This document shows positions 52,422-60,428 of a stretch of DNA of 64,000 bases, piece by piece. The DNA lies in NCBI GenBank assembly GCA_963771655.1, contig CAVYUG010000006.1, positions 434,001-498,000 on the forward strand, read 5' to 3'. The DNA is from JAWVFM01 sp963771655 (GTDB taxonomy: Bacteria > Actinomycetota > Thermoleophilia > Solirubrobacterales > 70-9). The notes under the pieces are model-generated. The model was not told the DNA's origin. It searched no databases and was given only the letters and a program-made list of their open reading frames with translations. The translations under genes and the position numbers were made by a program. Numbering within the stretch: position 1 is the stretch's first letter; every line of letters starts with the position of its first letter.

Positions 52422-54303
52422 ATGAACGTGAGGATCAACCGCAAGATCGCGACGGCGCTACTCGTCGCAACGTCGGCGTCGCTCTGGGCCGCGGCTCCCG
52501 CACTCGGCGCAGGCGGCCGGTACTCGGTCATCGAATGCAGTCCATACAACCGCTCACACGACGCGGCCGAGAACACGGACGCCGGCTACGACGTCACGGC
52601 TTACTGCGCGGACGCCGGCCACGAATATGCCATGCAGGTGAATCGCACGGGCCAGCAACCCGTGAACCAGTTCCGATCCGGCTACTGGTACTGGCAGGCC
52701 CCGCCGAACACAGCGATCGTTGGCATAGACGTCGAGGGCAAGCTCCGCAACGACGGCGGATCACACGCTCGGCTGACGATGGGAGACGCTAGCGGCCACC
52801 CAACGCTCACGTTCGCCCACGGGTCCAGTGCCGACGCCCACTGGACCACCTACCACTGGTCCGGCGCGCCCCAGGCCCGCCTGATCGCGAGCCTGGGTTG
52901 CGAGATCAATCAATGCGGCCCGTCGGACGCGGCGAAGACCTGGGTGAGGAACCTCACCATCAAGCTCGTGGACAACACGGATCCGTCGCTGATGCAATGT
53001 CGGTGGCTCGCTGCTCGAGCGGGGGTGGCTGCGGGGTACCGCAGACATTCGCGGCCGCCTCGGGCAATGACAGCGGCTCCGGGATTGGCCGTCGCTATCG
53101 ACCTCGAATGAACAGCGTCATCTGCGTTTGTGACCCATGGCACGTGCCGCCGGATTTCTGGGTCGGCGTTTGCAAGGGCGATGGCCGCCTGCGATACCGC
53201 GCGCACCACCGCGTTCATCTGTGTCACCTCGATACACGAATGCGCCTCCATTCCTCGACGGTCCGAACGCTCTAGCCGTCTGTGCGCACGACTTCGCCGA
53301 GGAATCAAACGTGCCAGGACCGACAGACTGCGCGTCGACAACACGCCGCCATCCGTCGCGTTCGAGAACCGGAGAGACCCAAAGGATCCCGAGCTGATCC
53401 AGGCACCGGTCACGGATGCGACGTCAGGAGTTGCATCAGGCATCGATCTCCCTGCGTCCTGTCGGGAGCGGAGACTGGCAACAGCTCACCACGAGCCTCA
53501 CTAAGGACCAGCTGCAGACGCAAGTCGACTCCGATAGCTACCCAGCGGGGCACTACGAGTTCATTGCGAGTGCTACCGACAACGCTGGTAACTCACAGTC
53601 GTCGACGACGCGTCAGGACGGAACGCCAATGGTGCTGACGTTTCCATTGAAGGCAGCGACGCACGTCACAGCGCACCTGCACCCCGGCGGCGGATCCAAG
53701 GTGCGCTTGCCCTATGGGGCTCACGCGAGCATCAGCGGCCGACTCCTGAACGCGAACGGAAGGCCGCTGCCACACCAGCCGGTCACCGTGACCCAGCGCT
53801 ACGCCCCCGGCGCCATCGTTCCACAACGCGTCCTGTCGGGTGTGACCGACCGCAAGGGCCGTTGGCACGCGAGGCTCGCGGCCGGCCCTACTCGCGTGGT
53901 GTCGGCGTCATTCGCCGGGAACAGCCAATTCATCGGGAGCCGCAAGGCCGCGGGGCGTGTCGTCGTGAAGAGCAAGGCGAGCTTTCGGACCTCCCGCAAG
54001 CGGGTGCCGGAGGGCAAGAACGTCTCGTTCCACGGGCGCATCGCGCATCGCGGAGCTCAGATCCCCGGAGCCGGCAAGCTCGTCGAGCTTCAGGTCCGCC
54101 AAGGGGCTAAGAAGTGGAACACGGTGGAGGAGGCGATCCATACCGACTCGCGTGGCCGCTACCGGCTTCGCTACCGCTTCGGTCGCTTCTATCGGTCGAA
54201 CGTCCGCTACCTGTTCCGCGTCAAGATCGACCACGAGCAGAATTGGCCTTACCATGCTCCAGTGCGCTCGAGGGCTCGCAGCGTGACGGTCCTCGCGCGC
54301 TGA
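52422..54303 (+). pseudogene. Secreted Ig-like repeat protein, several frameshifts
   Basis: From the ATG at 52422 (AGGAG upstream) a signal peptide of about 33 residues leads into GGRYSVIECSPYNRS and a domain with HWSGAPQARLIASLGCEINQCGP. The frame is lost after VDNTDPSL near 53000. Pieces continue in other frames: GGSLLERGWLRGTADI, AAASGNDSGSGIG, FLDGPNALAVCAHDFAEESN and VDNTPPSVAFENRRDPKDPELIQAPVTDATSGV. One long frame from about 53420 to 54303 then has LRPVGSGDWQQL and two Ig-like domains (PYGAHASISGRLLNANGRPLPHQPVTVTQ). At least four shifts are needed. It probably encodes an adhesin-like cell-surface protein. Confidence 0.65.
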
Positions 54304-54331
54304 CCGGCAGATCAGCGACGGGAGGGAAGCG

Positions 54332-54967
54332 GTGAAGCCAAGACTTCCAAGCCACGCCACCGTGGTGGCCTACGTAGCTCTCCTTGTTGCCTTGGGCGGG
54401 ACCGCCTGGGCGGCCATCCACGTCGGTTCGAAGCAGGTGTCGAACAACTCCCTGAAGAGCGCCGACCTGCGAAATCGGAAGGCCGTCGGCGGGAAAGACG
54501 TGATTCCGAATTCGCTCGGGCGGACGTCAGATCGACGAGTCGAGCCTGAATCCCAACAGCTTCCTGTCGCTTGCTGGCAGTCAAGCGCAGGGACGAGTGT
54601 GCCCTCTCGAGTCGAGCAGATTCGACTTGCGCGTCGACCGCCGTGAAGCCTCACCCGACGTTCACGGATTCTGGTCGTTGCGTCGGGCACGCGAGTACGG
54701 GAGGCACGAGTCCGAACAGGGCCGTCTGCAAACTACATCTCGATGGCAACGCGAGCATCTTCGGGAGCTCTCGACCAACCCGGGCGAGCGTGAGCCGGAA
54801 CAGCGACTTCGGCGCACCGAACGGATTCGGGCTGACGGGTGTCACGCAGGGCATCGATGATCCAGGAAGACACGTCGTAAGGCTCGTGTGCGGGACGGCC
54901 AATCCCGGCACGGTGGTTCAATCACGCGACCATCGCCGCGCTGGCGATCGCAGCGCGCAAGCACTAG
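54332..54967 (+). pseudogene. Secreted or membrane-anchored protein of an actinobacterial family, frameshifted
   Basis: The ATG at 54332 begins MKPRLPSHATVVAYVALLVALGGTAWA, a signal peptide, followed by the repeat-like VGSKQVSNNSLKSADL...KAVGGKDVIPNSL seen in many secreted Thermoleophilia proteins (from memory). The frame then changes at least three times: SSLNPNS, LTRRSRILVVASGTR, CKLHLDGNASIFGSS, IDDPGRHVVRLVCGTANPG and finally NHATIAALAIAARKH ending at 54967. Function unknown. It is downstream of the Ig-like gene and shows the same kind of damage. Confidence 0.6.
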
Positions 54968-54968
54968 T

Positions 54969-54994
54969 CAGAATTCTGTACAGTGCCGGTCATG
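54969..54994 (+). promoter_or_regulatory. YefM-type operator overlapping a leaderless promoter
   Basis: CAGAATTCTG (54969-54978) and CTGTACAG (54976-54983) are overlapping perfect palindromes. The second contains TGTACA, the known core bound by YefM. TACAGT (54979-54984) also forms a -10 box seven bases before the antitoxin ATG. Binding by the antitoxin should therefore block its own promoter. Confidence 0.6.
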
Positions 54995-55264
54995 GCCAAA
55001 ACGGTTCCATTCACCGAGGCCCGGAGCCGCCTCAGCGAACTTGTCGACGAGGTCGAGGCGCGCCACGAGCACTTGGTGATTACACGCAACGGCCGTCCCG
55101 CCGCTGTCGTTCTCTCGGCCGACGAGTACGAGGCGCTCGAGGAGACGCTTGAAATCCTTGAGGATCCGGAGACGCTTGGCGCGCTCGGGGAGAGCGAAAA
55201 GGACGTTCGGTCCGGGCGTGTTTTCTCCCTCTCCGAGGTGAAGCGCGACCTCGGCCGTGCCTGA
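54992..55264 (+). CDS. Type II antitoxin, Phd/YefM family
   Basis: A 90-residue protein from the leaderless ATG at 54992. It matches Phd/YefM: TVPFTEARSRLSELVDEVEARHEHLVITRNGRPAAVVLSADEYEALEETLEIL, a DNA-binding N-terminal domain followed by a toxin-wrapping tail. The tail is acidic (EDPETLGALGESEKDVRSGR). It represses its own operon and neutralises the RelE-like toxin, whose gene overlaps its last eight bases. Confidence 0.92.
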   Translation: MAKTVPFTEARSRLSELVDEVEARHEHLVITRNGRPAAVVLSADEYEALEETLEILEDPETLGALGESEKDVRSGRVFSLSEVKRDLGRA

Positions 55265-55526
55265 GGCGCGCTTAACTCGTCGAGCAAAGTCCGACCTCGC
55301 ATCGCTTCCCCCCGCCATCCAAACCGCAGTTCTTGATGCCCTGTCTCTGATCGGCGCCGATCCGGAGGCGTCGGGCAAGCCGTTGGTCGGCCGTCTGAGG
55401 GGCCTATGGTCCGCGCGGGTTGGCAACTACCGCGTGATCTACTCGATTGAGGAGGGTGCACGGGCCAAGCGGGTGATGATCAGATCAATTCGTCACCGCG
55501 CTGTGGCGTATCGGTCTGCGCCGTGA
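55257..55526 (+). CDS. Type II toxin, RelE/ParE family
   Basis: An 89-residue toxin beginning at a GTG inside the antitoxin gene. RLTRRAKSDLASLPPAIQTAVLDAL, LVGRLRGLWSARVGNYRVIYSIEE and VMIRSIRHRAVAY give the compact RelE fold. The basic residues and the R-x-G-x-Y-R-V-I-Y strand with the C-terminal HR match ribosome-dependent mRNA-cleaving RelE members. Its stop begins an inverted repeat (55524-55564). Confidence 0.9.
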   Translation: MPEARLTRRAKSDLASLPPAIQTAVLDALSLIGADPEASGKPLVGRLRGLWSARVGNYRVIYSIEEGARAKRVMIRSIRHRAVAYRSAP

Positions 55527-55564
55527 TGCGGCTAACCCACCGCATAGGGGCATGAGCCGCATCA
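55524..55564. terminator. Inverted repeat between convergent genes
   Basis: TGATGCGGCT (55524-55533) and AGCCGCATCA (55555-55564) are perfectly complementary, with a 21-base loop that itself contains complementary bases. It lies between the toxin gene and ccmH, so it may stop transcription in both directions. No T-run is present. Confidence 0.35.
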
Positions 55565-55574
55565 GAGGAGGGCG

Positions 55575-56063
55575 CTAGAGCTCGTAGCGCGCAAGATCTG
55601 CGTCGAGCCGCTTCGACTCCTCGCCCTCCGGCGGTCCAGCGGAGCCGCCAGGCGGCCCGCGCCGCCCCGTGCGCCGCCAGCGCCACACGCCCAGGCCGAT
55701 CGCAACTGCCGCCGCGATCAACGCCAGCGCCGGCACCACGTAGGCGCTCAGGTCGAAGCCGCTCGCCGGCGGGGTCGCAAGCACCTCCTCGCCGTACTGG
55801 GTGACGAGGTCGTCCTTGATCTGCTGCTTCGTCTTGCCCTCGGCGATCAGGTGGCGGATGAAGGCCTTCTCGCGCTGGGCCTGGGGTGAGTCGGAGAGCT
55901 CCAGAAGTGTCCCGCAGATCGTGCACATCACCTCGTCCTCGACGTCGGGGAGCGACGTCTGCGGCTCGGGCCCTGCCCCCCTCGCTGCCCCCGCCACGGC
56001 GAGGAGCAGAGCGGCGGCCGACATGAGCGCCACGGCCGCCCCGCGGAACCGCCGCTCCCTCAC
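55575..56063 (-). CDS. ccmH: Cytochrome c maturation protein CcmH
   Basis: A 162-residue protein. The GTG start overlaps the ccmG stop (GTGA). A signal peptide leads to the redox motif VMCTICGTLLELSDSPQAQREKAFIRHLIAEGKTKQQI, equivalent to the LRCxxCQ region of CcmH/CycL. A single helix near residues 108-130 then anchors it. It reduces or presents apocytochrome c for haem attachment outside the membrane. The rest of the Ccm or ResBC set is not in the window. Confidence 0.88.
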   Translation of the reverse strand: MRERRFRGAAVALMSAAALLLAVAGAARGAGPEPQTSLPDVEDEVMCTICGTLLELSDSPQAQREKAFIRHLIAEGKTKQQIKDDLVTQYGEEVLATPPASGFDLSAYVVPALALIAAAVAIGLGVWRWRRTGRRGPPGGSAGPPEGEESKRLDADLARYEL

Positions 56064-56586
56064 CCGCTCGCCTCCCCGCCGATGAACGGCTTCACCGAGG
56101 CGTCCAGGTACTCGGCGTTCACCGGCCCGGGCGCACGAGCGCGATCTTCCCCTGCGGATCCACCAGGAAGCTCTCGGGGAAGCCGGTCATGCCGAGGTCG
56201 TGCGGCACCTCGCCGGCGCCATCCCGCAACTGGGGGTAGGTGATGCCGTAGCGGCGGGCGAAGTCGCGCGCGTCGCTCGAGAGGTCGCGGGAGTCGATGC
56301 CGAGGACGGTGAAGCCGTTCTTGCGCTCCGCCTTGTAGAAGCGCTGGAGGGCCGGTGCCTCGTCGCGGCAGGGCTGGCACCACGAGGCCCAGACGTTCAC
56401 GAACACCCACTTGCCGCGGTAGTCGGCGACGCTTGAGCTGCCCGAGCCATCGAGCTTGGGCAGCGTGCGGTCGGGCATCGGCTGGCCGGCGGCGACCCTC
56501 GCATTGCTCTTGTTGATGACCCCGTAGGCGAGCAGGCCGACCACCGCCAGCACCGCGAGGAAGGCCCAGAAGGCGCGCGCGCTCAC
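56060..56586 (-). pseudogene. ccmG: CcmG/DsbE-type thioredoxin, frameshifted near its end
   Basis: From 56586 the protein has an N-terminal helix (FWAFLAVLAVVGLLAYGVI) and a thioredoxin domain with VNVWASWCQPCRDEAPALQRFY and GMTGFPESFLVDPQGKIALV. The frame then meets TGA too early at 56119. One missing base near 56125 would continue it as RPGPVNAEYLDASVKPFIGGEASG and stop at 56060, overlapping the ccmH start exactly as an intact operon would. Unlike most shifts in this window this one is a deletion. It supplies reductant for cytochrome c maturation. Confidence 0.8.
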
Positions 56587-56680
56587 TTCCGGAAGCGTAG
56601 GGAGGCCGCGAGGCCGGCCCCCGCGCCTGAGTGAGCCTCGTCACACGCTCACCGCCCTGGAACGCATCGGCGGCGCGAAT

Positions 56681-56708
56681 TTGGCACCCTGGCCAAGCGC
56701 GCTGAAAT
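56681..56708 (+). promoter_or_regulatory. Possible promoter of the MMPL gene
   Basis: TTGGCA (56681-56686) and TGAAAT (56703-56708) with a 16-base spacer lie about 80 bases before the MMPL start, directly upstream of the repeat at 56716. Confidence 0.35.
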
Positions 56709-56715
56709 CCGATCA

Positions 56716-56748
56716 GGGGACGTCCCGGGACGCGTCAGGGACATCCCC
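56716..56748 (+). promoter_or_regulatory. Candidate operator of the MMPL transporter gene
   Basis: GGGACGTCCC (56717-56726) is a perfect palindrome, and GGGACATCCC (56738-56747) is the same sequence with one change. Their centres are 21 bases apart, two helical turns. GGGAC also starts a third unit at 56727. This layout fits a TetR-like repressor binding as two dimers just after a likely promoter. Confidence 0.5.
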
Positions 56749-56786
56749 GATTTACAAGGTCCCGACCCGCTGAGAGCTTTCGCGCC

Positions 56787-58997
56787 ATGACACAGACCGA
56801 CAGACCAAACGTCCCCCGCAACATCACCGCCCGCGCCGCGATCTGGAGCGCCCACCACCGCAAGATCGCGATCTTCGGCTGGCTCGCGCTGGTCGTCGCC
56901 TCGTTCCTCATCGGCGGGGCCGTCGGGACGAAGACGCTCGAGAACAACCAGCAGGGGGTCGGCGAGTCGGGCCACGCGCAGGACCTGATCGACGAAGCCT
57001 TCCCCAAGGCCGCCGACGAGACGGTCATCGTGAAGTCGGACACCCTCGCGGCCACCGACCCGAAGTTCCGCGCCGTCGTCGCGCAGGCAATGCGCGAGCT
57101 CGGTCAGCAGAAGGGGGTCCAACGACTTCAGTCGCCGTACGCGACGAAGCAGATCTCCGCCGACGGCAACGCCGCGCTCATCAACTTCCAGCTTCGCGGC
57201 GGCGACAGCGCCTCGCAGGATGAGGCCGGCGCGACGCTGGCCGCGACGCGCCGCGTGCAGGAGGCGAACCCGACGTTCGTCGTCGGCGAGTTCGGCCAAG
57301 CGAGCGCCGCGAAGCAGCTCACGAAGTCGTTCGAGGACGACTTCAAGAAGGCCGAGACGCTCTCGCTGCCGATCACGCTGGTGATCCTGCTGATCGCATT
57401 CGGCGCCCTGGTGGCCGCCGGGATCCCGCTGCTGCTCGCCGCGACGGCGGTGGCGATGACGATCGGGCTTCTGGCTCCGATCAGCCAGCTCGCGCCGGTC
57501 GACCAGTCGATCAACTCGATCGTGCTGCTGATCGGGCTCGCGGTGGGCGTCGACTACTCGATGTTCTACGTGCGGCGCGAGCGCGAGGAGCGCGCGAAGG
57601 GGCGCGGCGAGGAGGCCGCGCTCGAGATCGCGGCCGCGACCTCGGGGCGGGCCGTGCTCGTCTCCGGCCTCACGGTGATGATCGCGATGGCCGGGATGTA
57701 CCTGGGCGGCGCCCCGACCTTCCGCTCGTTCGCCACCGGCACGATCCTCGTCGTCGCGGTCGCTCTCTTCGGCTCGCTCACCGTGCTGCCGGCGGTGCTC
57801 TCGAAGCTCGGCGACAACATCGAGCGCGCCCGCGTGCCATTCATCGGGAAGCGAAAGCGCGAGGGGGCGGAATCGAAGGTCTGGGCGGCGATCCTCGACC
57901 CGGTGCTCCGCCATCCGTGGATCTCATCGGTGGTCTCGGCCGGGGCGCTGCTCGCGCTCTGCATCCCGGTGCTCGGCATGCACACGGCGCTACCAGGCAT
58001 CAAGTCGCTGCCGCAGGACCTGCCGGTGATCAAGACCTACAACCAGATCCAGGCCTCGTTCCCGGGCAACCAGGTGGCGGCGACGGTGGTGGTGCGAACC
58101 GACGACGTCACCTCGCCGCAGGCGAAGGCCGCGTCAAAGGCGCTCGTCACGAAGGCGATCGCGAGCAAGGACTTCGAGCCGCCGCCCTCGTTCAAGGTCT
58201 CGAGCGACCACACCACCGCGCAGATCGACATCCCGATCAAGGGCGACGGCACCGACGACCGCTCCGACGCGTCGCTCGCCAACCTCCGCGACAACCTGAT
58301 CCCGGCGACGGTCGGGACGCTCCCGAACGCGGACGTGGCGGTCGCGGGCTTCACCGCGCAGACCGTGGACTTCAACTCCACCCTCGACTCGCACGTCCTC
58401 TACGTGTTCGTCTTCGTCCTCGGGATGGCGTTCCTGCTGCTGCTCGTGACCTTCCGGTCGATCGTCATCCCGGCGACGGCGATCCTGCTCAACCTGCTTT
58501 CGGTGGGGGCCGCCTACGGCGTGCTGGTGCTGATCTTCCAGGACGGCAACCTCGAGAGCTTCCTCGGCTACCACTCCACCGGCGCCATCACGTCGTGGCT
58601 GCCGCTGTTCCTGTTCGTGGTGCTGTTCGGCCTCTCGATGGACTACCACGTGTTCATCTTGAGCCGCATCCGCGAGGGGTTCGACGACGGCCTCAGCTCC
58701 GACGAGGCGGTGGCGCACGGCATCAAGTCGACGGCCGGCGTCGTCACGAGCGCCGCGGCGATCATGATCGCGGTTTTCGCCGTCTTCGCAACGCTCTCGG
58801 CGCTCGAGTTCAAGCAGGTCGGGGTCGGCCTCTCGGTCGCCGTCCTCATCGACGCGACCATCGTCCGCGCGGTGCTGCTGCCGTCGGTGATGAAGCTGCT
58901 GGGCAGGCGCAACTGGTACCTGCCGAGCGCGCTCGACTGGCTGCCGCACCTGGGTGGCGAGGCCACGGCGGCGAAGCCTGATCCGGCGCGGGCCTAG
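56787..58997 (+). CDS. MMPL family transporter
   Basis: A 736-residue RND-type membrane protein with two repeats of six helices. The first repeat has GLAVGVDYSMFYVRREREERA, the second GLSMDYHVFILSRIREGF, both carrying the family DY pair. Two large extracytoplasmic loops (residues about 50-200 and 420-560) would handle substrate. MMPL proteins move lipids or drugs using proton flow. Start: ATG, with a putative operator 40-70 bases upstream. Confidence 0.92.
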   Translation: MTQTDRPNVPRNITARAAIWSAHHRKIAIFGWLALVVASFLIGGAVGTKTLENNQQGVGESGHAQDLIDEAFPKAADETVIVKSDTLAATDPKFRAVVAQAMRELGQQKGVQRLQSPYATKQISADGNAALINFQLRGGDSASQDEAGATLAATRRVQEANPTFVVGEFGQASAAKQLTKSFEDDFKKAETLSLPITLVILLIAFGALVAAGIPLLLAATAVAMTIGLLAPISQLAPVDQSINSIVLLIGLAVGVDYSMFYVRREREERAKGRGEEAALEIAAATSGRAVLVSGLTVMIAMAGMYLGGAPTFRSFATGTILVVAVALFGSLTVLPAVLSKLGDNIERARVPFIGKRKREGAESKVWAAILDPVLRHPWISSVVSAGALLALCIPVLGMHTALPGIKSLPQDLPVIKTYNQIQASFPGNQVAATVVVRTDDVTSPQAKAASKALVTKAIASKDFEPPPSFKVSSDHTTAQIDIPIKGDGTDDRSDASLANLRDNLIPATVGTLPNADVAVAGFTAQTVDFNSTLDSHVLYVFVFVLGMAFLLLLVTFRSIVIPATAILLNLLSVGAAYGVLVLIFQDGNLESFLGYHSTGAITSWLPLFLFVVLFGLSMDYHVFILSRIREGFDDGLSSDEAVAHGIKSTAGVVTSAAAIMIAVFAVFATLSALEFKQVGVGLSVAVLIDATIVRAVLLPSVMKLLGRRNWYLPSALDWLPHLGGEATAAKPDPARA

Positions 58998-59039
58998 CCG
59001 CAGCTCACCGACACCGGCGTGTAATGCTCTGTGGCGCCG

Positions 59040-59375
59040 ATGGCGCCGAAGCTCTCCAATCACCACCGCGACACGCTTCGGAAGATCCTCGGCCATCCGG
59101 CGAGGGAAACGTGGAGCGGAAACGTCGAGTGGCGCTCGGTCATCTCGCTCCTCGAGGCCGTGGGGACCGTGCGCGAAGAGCACAACGGCAAGTTCCAGGT
59201 GACCGTGGGGCCCGAGACCGAGGTGCTCCATCGGCCGCATGGCAAGGACGTCGACACCCAGATGGTCGTCGACCTGCGCCGGATGCTCACCGAGGCCGGC
59301 CTCGCCGAGAGCTCGGCAACCGAGGACGAGCGCACGCGCGACTACGGCGACAGCCGATGGGGCAAGCCGGACTGA
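59040..59375 (+). CDS. Small HicA-like protein
   Basis: A 111-residue protein; a GTG three codons upstream (59031) is also possible. LSNHHRDTLRKILGHP, NVEWRSVISLLEAVGTVREEHNGKFQVTVG and HRPHGKDVDTQMVVDLRRMLTEAG resemble HicA-type double-stranded-RNA-binding toxins. The usual catalytic G-S-H-x-x-[FY] is replaced by EEHNGKFQV, and no hicB follows. A housekeeping nucleic-acid-binding role is equally possible. Confidence 0.55.
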   Translation: MAPKLSNHHRDTLRKILGHPARETWSGNVEWRSVISLLEAVGTVREEHNGKFQVTVGPETEVLHRPHGKDVDTQMVVDLRRMLTEAGLAESSATEDERTRDYGDSRWGKPD

Positions 59376-59433
59376 ACCAGCCTCCTCCGCTCGCGACCTA
59401 ACAACGCGAGGCGCGCGCTTCGGTGACGGAGCG

Positions 59434-59631
59434 CTACCGGCGCGTCGCCCGCCCTAGCGAGATCGCTAGAGCGGCGATGGCCGCCGCGGGTAGCAGCCAC
59501 CAGGCCGCCACCCCCGCGTCCTCGAGCCCAGCGGTAGCCGCGAGCGCCGCGACGATCACGATCGCGATCAGGGGGTCGTCGCCGACGACGAAGTCGTAGA
59601 GGAAGCGGGCGAGGCCGCGCAGCCGCTTCAT
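59434..59631 (-). CDS. Small two-helix membrane protein
   Basis: A 65-residue protein whose ATG overlaps the stop of the preceding gene (ATGA). MKRLRGLARFLYDFVVGDDP leads into PLIAIVIVAALAATAGL and WWLLPAAAIAALAISLG, two helices with a basic end. It is translated with the permease-like gene and may be its small subunit. Family unknown. Confidence 0.65.
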   Translation of the reverse strand: MKRLRGLARFLYDFVVGDDPLIAIVIVAALAATAGLEDAGVAAWWLLPAAAIAALAISLGRATRR

Positions 59632-60386
59632 CGAACTTCGGGCGCCAGCGCAGCCGGCGGCCCCGTGTGTCGGTGGCGAAGGACGGCCACCATCGCCGCC
59701 GAGGCGGCGAGCACGACCGCGATCAGCGCCAGGATCGCCGCGTCGCCGCCGGGCCAATCGGCGCCGGCGCCCTCCGCGCCCCAGAAGGTCCCGTAGGCCG
59801 TGAGCATCACGCCCACCGCGTACTTGAGGGTGTTCTCCGGGACTCGGGCGAGAGGACGTCGGACGGCGAAGCCGGCGCCGACTACGAGGGCCGTCGCGGT
59901 GACTCCGGCCAACACGGCGAGCGGGACGTTGTGCTCGCTGGAGCCGAAGGTGACGACGATGAACGCAACCTCGAGCCCCTCCAGCAACACGCCCTTGAAG
60001 CTGATGAAGAACCCGTAGTGGTCGATCGCGCGCGGCTCGCGGCCGGCCGCCCGGGCAGCCGCGAGCTCGGCGGCGAAGATGGCCTCCTCGTCATGGAGTG
60101 GGACGAAACCGCTCGATCGCAGGATGGCCTTGCGGAGCCATTGAAGGCCGAAGACGACGAGCAGGCCGCCGACGACGAGGCGCAGGGTGTCGATCGGCAG
60201 CAGCGTGAGCGCCGGGCCGAGGACGGCGACGATCAGGGCCAGCACCGCCGAGGCTGCCACCGTGCCCACGAGCGCCGACCGCCACCCACGGGTGATGCCG
60301 GCGGCGAGCACGATCGTCACCGCCTCGACCGCCTCCACGGCCGCGGCCGCGAACACCGCCAAGAAGAGCAGGACCTCGCGGCTCAC
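59628..60386 (-). CDS. Membrane protein with duplicated E-x-x-E motifs, putative metal permease
   Basis: A 252-residue protein from the GTG at 60386 (VSREVLLFLAVFAAAAVEAVEAVTIVLAAG). Six or seven helices. Helix one and a helix near residue 145 carry related motifs, EAVEAVTIV and EGLEVAFIV. The second recalls the REGLE iron site of Ftr1 without its Arg. The duplication suggests an inverted-repeat transporter for a divalent ion. It also resembles COG4280 membrane proteins, whose role is unknown to me. Confidence 0.6.
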   Translation of the reverse strand: MSREVLLFLAVFAAAAVEAVEAVTIVLAAGITRGWRSALVGTVAASAVLALIVAVLGPALTLLPIDTLRLVVGGLLVVFGLQWLRKAILRSSGFVPLHDEEAIFAAELAAARAAGREPRAIDHYGFFISFKGVLLEGLEVAFIVVTFGSSEHNVPLAVLAGVTATALVVGAGFAVRRPLARVPENTLKYAVGVMLTAYGTFWGAEGAGADWPGGDAAILALIAVVLAASAAMVAVLRHRHTGPPAALAPEVR

Positions 60387-60428
60387 GGAGCTGATCCTAG
60401 ATCCGTCGGGCGCCGATGCCAACGACCG

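Noticed and set aside
59040..59375. HicA toxin of a toxin-antitoxin pair
   Set aside because: No hicB partner follows and the catalytic His motif is not convincing, so I report it only as HicA-like.
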